Position numbers and translations under genes: made by a program. Under the pieces are notes generated by a model. It was not told the origin of the DNA. It was given only the letters and a program-made list of their open reading frames with translations, and searched no databases. A stretch of 64,000 nucleotides of DNA from Methylotenera sp. (GTDB lineage: Bacteria > Pseudomonadota > Gammaproteobacteria > Burkholderiales > Methylophilaceae): contig NZ_JAURYU010000017.1 in NCBI RefSeq assembly GCF_030653755.1, positions 1-64,000 of the forward strand. The letters run 5' to 3'. The stretch's first letter is position 1; each line of letters begins with the position of its first letter. This document shows positions 18,543 to 25,816 of the stretch, piece by piece.

Positions 18543-19157
18543 ATGGCTATTGAAATCAATGCAGTAAAACGTGACGCTAAAGGTACGAGTGCGAGCCGCC
18601 GCCTACGTCATGCTGGCTCTGTGCCTGGTGTAGTATACGGTGGTGGTAAAGATGCATTCCCACTAGAAATCAACGCTAAAGAATTGTTCTTACAATTCCG
18701 TCACGAAGCTTTCCACGCTTCAGTGTTAACGCTGATTCTTGATGGTAAAAAAGAAAGCGTATTATTACGCGATTTCCAAATGCACCCAGTTCGTAACACG
18801 ATTCAACACGTTGACTTCCAACGCGTTAGTGCAACTGAAAAAATCCACGTTAAAGTTCCATTCCACTTCATTAACGCTGATGTAGCACCAGGTGTTAAAT
18901 TAGGTGGCGGTATTGTTGCTCACGTATTAACAGAAGCTGACGTAAGCTGCTTGGCAAAAGACTTGCCAGAGTTTATCGAAGTTGACGTTGCAACATTAGA
19001 AATTGGTCACTCAATCCACTTGTCACAAATCAAACTACCAAAAGGTGTTGAGTTTGTACAATTGGCGCACGGTGATGACGCGGCAGTAGCTTCTATCGCT
19101 AAAACACGCGGTGGCGTTGCTGATGCAGCAGCAACAGTTGAAACTCCAGCAGCTTAA
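18543..19157 (+). CDS. rplY: 50S ribosomal protein L25/general stress protein Ctc
   Basis: Long-form (Ctc-type, 204 aa) 5S rRNA-binding protein. The N-terminal L25 domain covers about residues 1-95 (KGTSASRRLRHAGSVPGVVYGGG; DFQMHPVRNTIQHVDFQRV) and the C-terminal TL5 beta domain about 100-190. The Ala-rich tail is common in the family. The start has a clear TTTAGGAG upstream. It ends in a strong terminator, and prs-rplY-pth is a conserved order. Confidence 0.96.
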   Translation: MAIEINAVKRDAKGTSASRRLRHAGSVPGVVYGGGKDAFPLEINAKELFLQFRHEAFHASVLTLILDGKKESVLLRDFQMHPVRNTIQHVDFQRVSATEKIHVKVPFHFINADVAPGVKLGGGIVAHVLTEADVSCLAKDLPEFIEVDVATLEIGHSIHLSQIKLPKGVEFVQLAHGDDAAVASIAKTRGGVADAAATVETPAA

Positions 19158-19185
19158 GTATTAATTACGTAAGCTAGTTAAATAG

Positions 19186-19219
19186 CGCGCACTTTATTAT
19201 TAAAGTGCGCGTTTTTTTT
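19186..19219 (+). terminator. Terminator after rplY
   Basis: Perfect 11-bp arms CGCGCACTTTA (19186-19196) and TAAAGTGCGCG (19201-19211), a TTAT loop and an eight-T tract, the classic Rho-independent form. Confidence 0.95.
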
Positions 19220-19286
19220 AGGGCGCTCCCTAAAAGTAAAATCATGCAACATGCGCTCAAAAAATGTATTTACAAAAGTGACTATT

Positions 19287-19862
19287 ATGAGTGGAATTAA
19301 ATTATTTGTAGGCCTAGGCAACCCTGGCGAAAAATATGTAGCCACGCGCCATAACGCAGGTTTTTGGTGGATAGATCAACTTGCCGCCGCGACCAATAGT
19401 AAATTAGCGATAGATGCTAAATTTTTTGGATTCACAGGTAAATTAAGCCCAACCGCAGACACTTGGCTGATTAAACCAACCACGTTTATGAACGCAAGTG
19501 GCAAAGCTGTTGCAGCATTAGCCAACTACTACAAAATATCACCAAATGAAATCTTGGTGATTCATGACGAATTAGACTTACCAGCTGGCAGCACCAAAAT
19601 GAAATTTGGTGGTGGGCATGGCGGCCACAATGGCTTGCGTGATATTCACGCCGCACTTGGCACGCCTGATTACTGGCGCATGCGTGTGGGCATTGGCCAC
19701 CCTGGCTCAAAAACTGAAGTGGTTAACTTTGTGCTCAAAGCACCCACCAAAGATGAACAAATAGCCATTGAAGACAACATTATCGATAGCACTAAATTAG
19801 TAGATTTACTGCTTACGGGCGAATTTGATAGCGCCATGTTAAAATTGCATACAAAGAAATAG
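19287..19862 (+). CDS. pth: Peptidyl-tRNA hydrolase
   Basis: Releases tRNA from drop-off peptidyl-tRNAs. The family block LFVGLGNPGEKYVATRHNAGFW includes the catalytic His; further motifs are KPTTFMNASGKAV, HDELDLPAG and GGGHGGHNGLRDI. The frame is open further upstream, but the start at 19287 gives the standard N-terminus (MSGIKLFVGLGNPG) and a 191-residue protein, the normal size. Confidence 0.96.
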   Translation: MSGIKLFVGLGNPGEKYVATRHNAGFWWIDQLAAATNSKLAIDAKFFGFTGKLSPTADTWLIKPTTFMNASGKAVAALANYYKISPNEILVIHDELDLPAGSTKMKFGGGHGGHNGLRDIHAALGTPDYWRMRVGIGHPGSKTEVVNFVLKAPTKDEQIAIEDNIIDSTKLVDLLLTGEFDSAMLKLHTKK

Positions 19863-20021
19863 ATTACCTGACCTGAGCATACTGTTTTCCATTCAGATTT
19901 AGCGCAAAAATAAGGCGTGGATGATAAAAAAAGATGAATAGATGAAGACAGTACGAAAAGTACGGCGAATTGATCAAGACGAACACAACGCAACTATTGC
20001 GTTAAAGATGACTGGAAAAAT

Positions 20022-21107
20022 ATGAAATGTGGAATCGTGGGCCTACCTAATGTAGGAAAATCAACTTTATTTAATGCAATTACCAAAGCAGGGATTGCGG
20101 CCGAAAACTACCCATTCTGCACCATCGAGCCAAACGTAGGCATTGTTGAGGTACCAGATACCCGCATGCAACCGTTGATTGATATTGTAAAACCACAACG
20201 CGTACAACCAGCCATTGTAGAATTTGTTGATATTGCAGGCCTAGTGGCTGGCGCATCAAAAGGTGAAGGCTTGGGTAACAAGTTCCTTGCTAATATTCGT
20301 GAAACTGACGCAATCTCACACGTAGTACGCTGCTTTGATGATGGCAACGTTGTGCACGTGGCTGGGAAGGTTGACCCACTTTCAGACATTGAAGTGATCA
20401 ACACCGAGCTTGCACTTGCTGATATGGAAACCGTTGAAAAAACACTGCAACGCGAAAGCAAAAAAGCTAAATCTGGCGACAAAGACGCTATTGCACTTGC
20501 AGGCCTTTGCGAAAGAATCCAAAAACACCTAGACACAGGTGCACCAGTACGCACACTAGGCCTAGATGCTGATGAACTCGACATTATCAAACCACTATGC
20601 CTGATTACAGTGAAACCTGTGATGTACATCGCCAATGTGGATGAAAAAGGCTTTGAAAACAACCCATACCTAGACAAAGTAGTCGCCCTAGGTAAAACCG
20701 AAGGCGCACCAGTGGTTTGCATTTGCGCAAAAATTGAAGGCGAAATTTCAGAACTAGATGATGAAGACAAAAACGTATTCTTAGCAGAGCTAGGCCAAGA
20801 TGAACCAGGCCTCAACCGCGTCATCCGTGCCGCATATGATTTACTAGGCCTACAAACCTACTTCACTGCTGGCGTACAAGAAGTACGCGCTTGGACAGTT
20901 AAAAAAGGCGCTACAGCACCACAAGCGGCTGGTGTGATTCATACAGACTTTGAGCGTGGGTTTATTCGTGCAGAAGTGATTGCCTATGATGAATACGTAA
21001 AAAACAAAGGCGAGCAAGGCTCAAAAGAAGCAGGGAAAATGCGCTTAGAAGGTAAAGAATATATTGTGCAAGATGGCGATGTGATGCACTTTAGGTTTAA
21101 CGTCTAG
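20022..21107 (+). CDS. ychF: Redox-regulated ATPase YchF
   Basis: Obg-family P-loop NTPase (OLA1/YchF) that prefers ATP and binds ribosomes. The N-terminus is [24 protein letters not shown], the switch region is [22 protein letters not shown], and the C-terminal TGS domain includes [22 protein letters not shown]. 361 residues is standard. The pth-ychF pairing is common; the 159-bp gap between them shows no gene. Confidence 0.97.
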   Translation: MKCGIVGLPNVGKSTLFNAITKAGIAAENYPFCTIEPNVGIVEVPDTRMQPLIDIVKPQRVQPAIVEFVDIAGLVAGASKGEGLGNKFLANIRETDAISHVVRCFDDGNVVHVAGKVDPLSDIEVINTELALADMETVEKTLQRESKKAKSGDKDAIALAGLCERIQKHLDTGAPVRTLGLDADELDIIKPLCLITVKPVMYIANVDEKGFENNPYLDKVVALGKTEGAPVVCICAKIEGEISELDDEDKNVFLAELGQDEPGLNRVIRAAYDLLGLQTYFTAGVQEVRAWTVKKGATAPQAAGVIHTDFERGFIRAEVIAYDEYVKNKGEQGSKEAGKMRLEGKEYIVQDGDVMHFRFNV

Positions 21108-21248
21108 AGATTTAACGTCTAGGTTAAAAATTTACCCTAATTTCAGTTAAATCTTACGGCGTTAGCAAGGTTAAAACATCCAGTTTGCTAACGCTAAAAA
21201 AATTAGTGCACTTTAATGAAAATAACCACACTTTTAAGCAAAGTTTTT

Positions 21249-21277
21249 TTGACAATTCACGACTAAAACACTAGAAT
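21249..21277 (+). promoter_or_regulatory. Sigma-70 promoter for tRNA-Met
   Basis: Consensus TTGACA (21249-21254), a 17-bp spacer and TAGAAT (21272-21277) are followed by a GC-rich discriminator TGCGCCC, as expected for a stringently controlled stable-RNA promoter 37 bp before the tRNA. Confidence 0.8.
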
Positions 21278-21313
21278 TGCGCCCTTGCTAATGTTTTAGC
21301 ATCAGATTTACAA

Positions 21314-21390
21314 GGTGATGTAGCTCAGCTGGTTAGAGCACAGGATTCATAATCCTGGGGTCGAGGGTTCAAGTCCCTCTTTCACCACCA
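21314..21390 (+). tRNA. tRNA-Met (anticodon CAT)
   Basis: The D arm AGCTCAGCTGGTTAGAGCA, anticodon stem CAGGA/TCCTG around a CAT-containing loop, T arm GAGGGTTCAAGTCCCTC and encoded CCA (21388-21390) are all present. The acceptor stem has one T-T mismatch. A CAT anticodon with a paired first base fits elongator Met; tRNA-Ile2 (lysidine-modified CAT) is the alternative but the body resembles elongator Met. Confidence 0.93.
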
Positions 21391-21395
21391 TAACC

Positions 21396-21427
21396 AAAAA
21401 AGCCACATCTTCGGGTGTGGCTTTTTT
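21396..21427 (+). terminator. Terminator after tRNA-Met
   Basis: Stem AAAAAAGCCACATC (21396-21409) and GGTGTGGCTTTTTT (21414-21427), one G-T pair, closed by a stable TTCG tetraloop and ending in six Ts. Confidence 0.95.
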
Positions 21428-21495
21428 ATTTTCGGCACTACAGCCTTAAATAGACTAATCTAGCACCTAAAATAATTAAAAAAACTGAGGCGCTC

Positions 21496-22953
21496 ATGTT
21501 TGAACAAACCTTCAAAAATATCGACGATATTCTGCATAAAGACGCAGGTGCCACTAGCGAGCTAGATTACACCGAGCAAACTTCTTGGATTTTGTTTTTA
21601 AAGTATCTGGATGCCTTAGAACAAACCAAAGCGATGGAAGCAGAGCTTGAAGGCAAAGCCTACCAGTTTATTATTGATACAGCCTACCGCTGGCCAACAT
21701 GGGCAGCGCCTAAAACCGCTGATGGTAAGTTTGACCACAACAACGCCTTAACAGGTGACGACCTGAAAGAGTTTGTAAATCTAAAACTATTCCCCTACCT
21801 AAAAGGCTTTAAGCAACGCGCCACAGGGCCAAACACCATTGAATATAAAATCGGTGAGATTTTTGGCGAGATTAACAACAAAATACAAAGCGGCTATAAC
21901 TTGCGTGAAGTGATTGAGCGCATTGATGAACTCAGCTTTAACACCCAAGCAGAAAAGCACGAGCTTTCACACCTGTATGAAGCGAAAATTAAGAACATGG
22001 GCAACGCAGGCCGTAACGGCGGCGAGTATTACACCCCTCGCCCACTGATTCGCGCCATGATACAAGTCACCAACCCAAAAATTGGCGAGACGATTTATGA
22101 CGGCGCAGTAGGTAGCGCTGGTTTTTTATGCGAGGCATTTGATTATTTACGTAGTCAACCAAACTTAAGCACCAGCGATTTAAACACCCTGCAAACCAGC
22201 ACGTTTTATGGCAAAGAGAAAAAGAGCCTAGCCTATGTCATAGCCATCATGAACATGATTTTGCATGGCATAGAAGCGCCCAATATTATCCACACCAACA
22301 CGCTAGCAGAAAACATTAGCGATATTCAAGAAAAAGATCGCTACGATATTATCCTCGCCAACCCACCGTTTGGCGGCAAAGAGCGTGCAGAGGTGCAGCA
22401 AAACTTCCCCATCAAAACAGGTGAAACCGCCTTTTTGTTTTTACAGCACTTTATTAAAAGTCTCAAAGCTGGTGGCCGCGCCGCCGTGGTGATTAAAAAC
22501 ACCTTTTTAAGCAATACCGATAATGCCTCAGTGAGTTTACGTAAATTGTTGCTTGAGAGTTGCAATCTGCATACGGTGCTTGATTGCCCAGGCGGCACGT
22601 TTCAAGGCGCAGGCGTTAAAACCGTGGTGCTGTTTTTTGAAAAAGGCGCACCAACCCGTAATACATGGTTTTACCAGCTAGAGCCAGGCCGCAATATGGG
22701 CAAAACCAACCCGCTCAATGATGCAGACTTGGCAGAATTTATCACCCTACAAAAAACCTTTGCTGATTCCCCCAAAAGCTGGAGCATTAACACGCTTGCC
22801 CTGAGCGCAGTCGAAGGGTTCGACTTATCCGTGAAAAACCCCAACGGCAATGAAGAAGTCGCGCACCGCAGCCCGCAAGCGATTATGGAAGAAATCACCA
22901 AACTGGATGCGGAGAGTGCAGAAGTATTGGCAGGGATTAAGGCGTTGCTATGA
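21496..22953 (+). CDS. hsdM: Type I restriction-modification DNA methyltransferase subunit HsdM
   Basis: N6-adenine methylase subunit of a type I R-M system. The N-terminal HsdM_N helical domain (residues 1-140) is followed by GGEYYTPRPLIRAM (near 176), SAM motif I YDGAVGSAGFL (near 202) and catalytic motif IV ANPPFGG (near 289). 485 residues is normal. Near residues 436-443 the protein reads LSAVEGFD, encoded by a REP-like half-site, a probable in-frame repeat insertion in the C-terminal tail. The gene is first in hsdM-giy-hsdS-fic-hsdR, 69 bp after the tRNA-Met terminator. Confidence 0.96.
   Translation: MFEQTFKNIDDILHKDAGATSELDYTEQTSWILFLKYLDALEQTKAMEAELEGKAYQFIIDTAYRWPTWAAPKTADGKFDHNNALTGDDLKEFVNLKLFPYLKGFKQRATGPNTIEYKIGEIFGEINNKIQSGYNLREVIERIDELSFNTQAEKHELSHLYEAKIKNMGNAGRNGGEYYTPRPLIRAMIQVTNPKIGETIYDGAVGSAGFLCEAFDYLRSQPNLSTSDLNTLQTSTFYGKEKKSLAYVIAIMNMILHGIEAPNIIHTNTLAENISDIQEKDRYDIILANPPFGGKERAEVQQNFPIKTGETAFLFLQHFIKSLKAGGRAAVVIKNTFLSNTDNASVSLRKLLLESCNLHTVLDCPGGTFQGAGVKTVVLFFEKGAPTRNTWFYQLEPGRNMGKTNPLNDADLAEFITLQKTFADSPKSWSINTLALSAVEGFDLSVKNPNGNEEVAHRSPQAIMEEITKLDAESAEVLAGIKALL
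22800..22825 (+). repeat. REP-like half-site inside hsdM
   Basis: The segment CCCTGAGCGCAGTCGAAGGG and its flank closely resemble the half-sites at 22971-23027 and 23322-23374. Read in the hsdM frame it gives ALSAVEGFD, the peptide usually left when this repeat class inserts into coding sequence. Confidence 0.7.
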
Positions 22954-22970
22954 TAAACAACCTACTTTTA

Positions 22971-23027
22971 CCGTTCGTGGTGAGCCTGTCGAACCACATC
23001 ACCCTTCGACAAGCTCAGGGTGAACGG
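22971..23027. repeat. REP-like composite palindrome, copy 1 (before the GIY-YIG gene)
   Basis: Two related half-sites face each other. The left reads CCGTTCGTGGTGAGCCTGTC and continues GAACC; the right reads CCCTTCGACAAGCTCAGGGT and continues GAACGG. Together they form a 57-bp imperfect palindrome in the gap between hsdM and the GIY-YIG gene. Confidence 0.85.
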
Positions 23028-23038
23028 AGAGCTTCATA

Positions 23039-23392
23039 ATGGCATTCTGGGTTTATATTTTGCACTGTGCAGATAACAGTTATTACACAGGTCATACCGA
23101 TAACCTTGAGCAACGTATCGCGCAACATCACCAAGGCTATTTCCCTACTTGTTACACATACAAACGCAGACCATTAGAATTGGTTTTCTCTCAAGACTTT
23201 GCAACAAGAGAAGAGGCTTTAACCTCAGAGCAACAAATAAAAGGCTGGAGCCGTAAAAAGAAAGAAGCCATGATGCGAGGTGACTGGGCTGAGGTTTCTC
23301 GCCTCGCAAAACCCACTAACACCGTTCGCCCTGAGCTTGTCGAAGGGCATGGTTCGACAAGCTCACCACGAACGAATGGGGAGCATGTATGA
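23039..23392 (+). CDS. GIY-YIG domain nuclease (UPF0213/YhbQ-like)
   Basis: A compact single-domain GIY-YIG protein of 117 residues. The signature lies at WVYILHCADNSYYTGHTDNLEQRIAQH (residues 4-30), with a central conserved Arg, and the C-terminal EEALTSEQQIKGWSRKKKEAM completes the YhbQ-like fold. The last 22 or so residues (TVRPELVEGHGSTSSPRTNG) are translation of a REP-like repeat, so the ancestral protein was probably about 95 residues. It sits inside an R-M operon but is not a usual R-M component. Its stop overlaps the hsdS start (ATGA). Its role is unknown. Confidence 0.88.
   Translation: MAFWVYILHCADNSYYTGHTDNLEQRIAQHHQGYFPTCYTYKRRPLELVFSQDFATREEALTSEQQIKGWSRKKKEAMMRGDWAEVSRLAKPTNTVRPELVEGHGSTSSPRTNGEHV
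23322..23374. repeat. REP-like composite palindrome, copy 2 (inverted, in the GIY-YIG 3' end)
   Basis: The half-sites CCGTTCGCCCTGAGCTTGTC (continuing GAAGGG) and GGTTCGACAAGCTCACCACG (continuing AACG) are the same pair as in copy 1 but in reversed order and orientation. The two composites are therefore inverted copies about 350 bp apart that bracket the GIY-YIG gene. Confidence 0.85.
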
Positions 23393-24546
23393 AGGCTGGG
23401 TGGGAAATAAAAACCCTTAATCAAATCGCTGAAAATTTAGACAACAAGCGTGTGCCTATTACAAAATTGGCGCGAACTGAAGGGCAGTATCCATATTACG
23501 GAGCTTCAGGAATTGTTGATTATGTTGCAAGCTATATTTTCGAAGGCGATACTTTATTAATTTCAGAAGATGGGGCAAATCTTTTAGCGCGCTCTACACC
23601 AATTGCATTTCCAGCAACAGGACGGTATTGGGTAAACAATCATGCTCACATTATTAAGTTTGATAACTTGATAACTCAACGTTTTGTAGAGTTATTTTTT
23701 GAAAGCATACCTTTAGATGACTATATTACTGGCGCGGCACAGCCAAAGCTAAATCAAAAAGCATTAAACTCAATCCCAATTCCAGTACCACCATTATCTG
23801 AACAACAACGCATCGTGTCCATACTCGACCAAGCGTTTGAGAGCATTGCCAAAGCGCGCGCAAATGCAGAACAAAACCTGAAAAACGCCCGCGCCTTGTT
23901 TGAAAGCCACCTGCAATCAGTATTTACTCAGCGCGGTGAGGAGTGGGAAGTCAAAACTTTAAGTGAGGTTTGCGAAATAAAGCCACCAAAAAATGAAGCA
24001 AAAAAAATATTAAATAACTCAGACTTGGTGAGCTTTGCTCCAATGGAAGATTTAGGAATCAATCAAAAATACCTTAATACCATTAAGCAAAGAGCCTTGG
24101 AAGATGTTGCTGGTAGCTACACCTATTTTGCAGAAGGAGATGTATTACTAGCAAAAATTACACCCTGCTTTGAGAATGGGAAATTAGGTATAGCAAAAAA
24201 TCTAACTAACGGCATCGGTTTTGGTTCAAGTGAATACATTGTATTCAGGCCAAACAAAAGTCTTTCAAACGAGTTTTTATATTACTTCCTTTCTAGAAAG
24301 TATTTTATTGAAGAAGGGGCTCAGAGAATGAGCGGTGCAGTTGGTCATAAGCGCGTATCCAAAGAGTTTATCGAAAGCTACAAAATAGCTTTTCCATCTA
24401 TTGATAAGCAAATTGAATTAATAAAAAAAACCGATGCTTTAGCTAACGAATCCCAACGCCTAGAAGCCCTCTACCAACGCAAAATCGCCTGCCTCGATGA
24501 CCTTAAAAAATCGCTCTTGCAACAGGCGTTTGCTGGCGAGTTGTAG
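23389..24546 (+). CDS. hsdS: Type I restriction-modification specificity subunit HsdS
   Basis: DNA-recognition subunit that sets the bipartite target of the complex. Two target-recognition domains are visible: residues 1-130, ending in ITGAAQPKLNQKALNSIPIPVPPLSEQQRIV, and about 190-345. Each is followed by a conserved helical spacer (AFESIAKARANAEQNLKNARALFESHLQ; QRLEALYQRKIACLDDLKKSLLQQAFAGEL). 385 residues is at the lower end of normal. It starts within the stop of the GIY-YIG gene. The target sequence cannot be inferred. Confidence 0.94.
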   Translation: MKAGWEIKTLNQIAENLDNKRVPITKLARTEGQYPYYGASGIVDYVASYIFEGDTLLISEDGANLLARSTPIAFPATGRYWVNNHAHIIKFDNLITQRFVELFFESIPLDDYITGAAQPKLNQKALNSIPIPVPPLSEQQRIVSILDQAFESIAKARANAEQNLKNARALFESHLQSVFTQRGEEWEVKTLSEVCEIKPPKNEAKKILNNSDLVSFAPMEDLGINQKYLNTIKQRALEDVAGSYTYFAEGDVLLAKITPCFENGKLGIAKNLTNGIGFGSSEYIVFRPNKSLSNEFLYYFLSRKYFIEEGAQRMSGAVGHKRVSKEFIESYKIAFPSIDKQIELIKKTDALANESQRLEALYQRKIACLDDLKKSLLQQAFAGEL

Positions 24547-24725
24547 AAAGTAACTACGTAGTTACTTTATTTCTTATGTCGATGCCATCGACATACTGTA
24601 AATATGTGTCGATAAAATGCAAAAATATCGACACATTGCACACAACGTGATAAGAAAATGCTATTTTTTGAACATGTTGTATTTAACGTGATAAGATAAT
24701 GACGTTTTTTGAACATATTGTTTAG
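24547..24725. promoter_or_regulatory. Palindrome-rich regulatory block between hsdS and fic
   Basis: Four structures lie head to tail. They are a 22-bp perfect palindrome centred on CTACGTAG (24547-24568); a 19-bp palindrome ATGTCGATG-C-CATCGACAT (24576-24594); perfect 11-bp inverted repeats ATGTGTCGATA/TATCGACACAT around an 11-nt spacer (24604-24636); and two 41-bp tandem repeats (24644-24684 and 24685-24725) starting AACGTGATAAGA. The second 41-bp unit ends at the fic start codon. The shared GTCGAT/ATCGAC core suggests operators for one regulator. Confidence 0.75.
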
Positions 24726-25811
24726 GTGCGTTGCGTGGATACTTTACAGATTCCCAAGCCAGAAAGTTTAGAGGTGAAGGCCGTTTGGCAAGCACTGGCT
24801 GAGGCGCATCGTCATTTGGCTGAGCTTAAGGGCTTGTGCGAATCACTCCCCAATAGCGCTATTTTATTGGATACGCTTTCCATTCAAGAGGCGAAAGACA
24901 GCTCTGAAATAGAGAATATTATCACCACGCATGATGAGCTTTTTGCTTATGAGCAAAGCAGTTCATCATCACCTGCCGCCAAAGAAGTCCAACACTATAT
25001 TGCTGCTTTACGTGTGGGTTATCAAGTGGTGTTAGATACTGGCTTAATTTTACTTAGAACGATTTTGCGCGTGCAAGAGGAAGTAGAGCAAAACAATGCA
25101 GGCTTACGCAAAGTGCCAGGCACCGTGCTTAAAAACCAAACGACAGGCGCCGTGGTGTATGAGCCGCCGCAAGATGCGGTGCTGATTCAAAAGTTGATGG
25201 CTGACTTAGTTGATTTTATTCATGCCGGCAACCAACAAGGTGATGAGCTAGACCCATTATTACGTATGGCAATTGCACATCATCAATTTGAGAGCATACA
25301 TCCTTTTTACGATGGCAACGGTCGCACTGGGCGTATTTTAAATTTGCTGATGTTGCAGCGTGAAGGTTTGCTAGATTTACCCGTATTGTATTTAAGCCGC
25401 TATATTACTTCCACCAAAGCCCAGTATTATCAATTGCTGCAATCGACTCGTGACACTGGCGATTGGGTGGATTGGTGCGTGTATATGGTAAAGGGCGTTG
25501 CGATGACTGCGAAAAGTGAAGTGAAGTTAGTGAAAGCCTTGCGTGATTTAATGCAAAATACTAAACACCGCTTACGCAATGAGTTGCCTAAAATTTACAG
25601 CCAAGAATTGCTTAATAATTTATTTCGCTACCCTTATACCAAAATTGAGTTTTTAGAAAAAGATTTAGGCGTTTCCCGCATTACAGCAGGCCGACATTTA
25701 GACACGTTGGCTGCCAGTGGCTTTGTGGAAAAGAAAAAAATTGGCCGTACAAACTTTTATATCAATCACCCATTATTTGCATTGTTGACACAAATAACGC
25801 TTGAGGACTAA
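24726..25811 (+). CDS. Fic family protein (class II, with C-terminal winged helix)
   Basis: Probable AMPylase or related NMP-transferase. The catalytic Fic motif is HPFYDGNGRTGR (about residues 197-208). An N-terminal inhibitory helix motif (S/T)xxxE(G/N) is present in KDSSEIENI near residue 60, so activity should be self-inhibited until released. The C-terminal 70 residues form a winged-helix HTH (KIEFLEKDLGVSRITAGRHLDTLAASGFVEKKKIG), suggesting it also binds DNA, perhaps its own palindromic upstream region. The start is GTG at 24726 (or GTG at 24735). It lies between hsdS and hsdR, 5 bp before hsdR. Confidence 0.92.
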   Translation: MRCVDTLQIPKPESLEVKAVWQALAEAHRHLAELKGLCESLPNSAILLDTLSIQEAKDSSEIENIITTHDELFAYEQSSSSSPAAKEVQHYIAALRVGYQVVLDTGLILLRTILRVQEEVEQNNAGLRKVPGTVLKNQTTGAVVYEPPQDAVLIQKLMADLVDFIHAGNQQGDELDPLLRMAIAHHQFESIHPFYDGNGRTGRILNLLMLQREGLLDLPVLYLSRYITSTKAQYYQLLQSTRDTGDWVDWCVYMVKGVAMTAKSEVKLVKALRDLMQNTKHRLRNELPKIYSQELLNNLFRYPYTKIEFLEKDLGVSRITAGRHLDTLAASGFVEKKKIGRTNFYINHPLFALLTQITLED

Positions 25812-25816
25812 AGCTG

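Noticed and set aside
20108-20824. 238-codon minus-strand frame inside ychF
   Set aside because: Low-complexity Ser-rich translation opposite a firmly identified gene; a codon-bias shadow.
24547-24725. CRISPR array
   Set aside because: Only two 41-bp units directly abut with no spacers, and the other palindromes differ from each other; there are no cas genes in the window.
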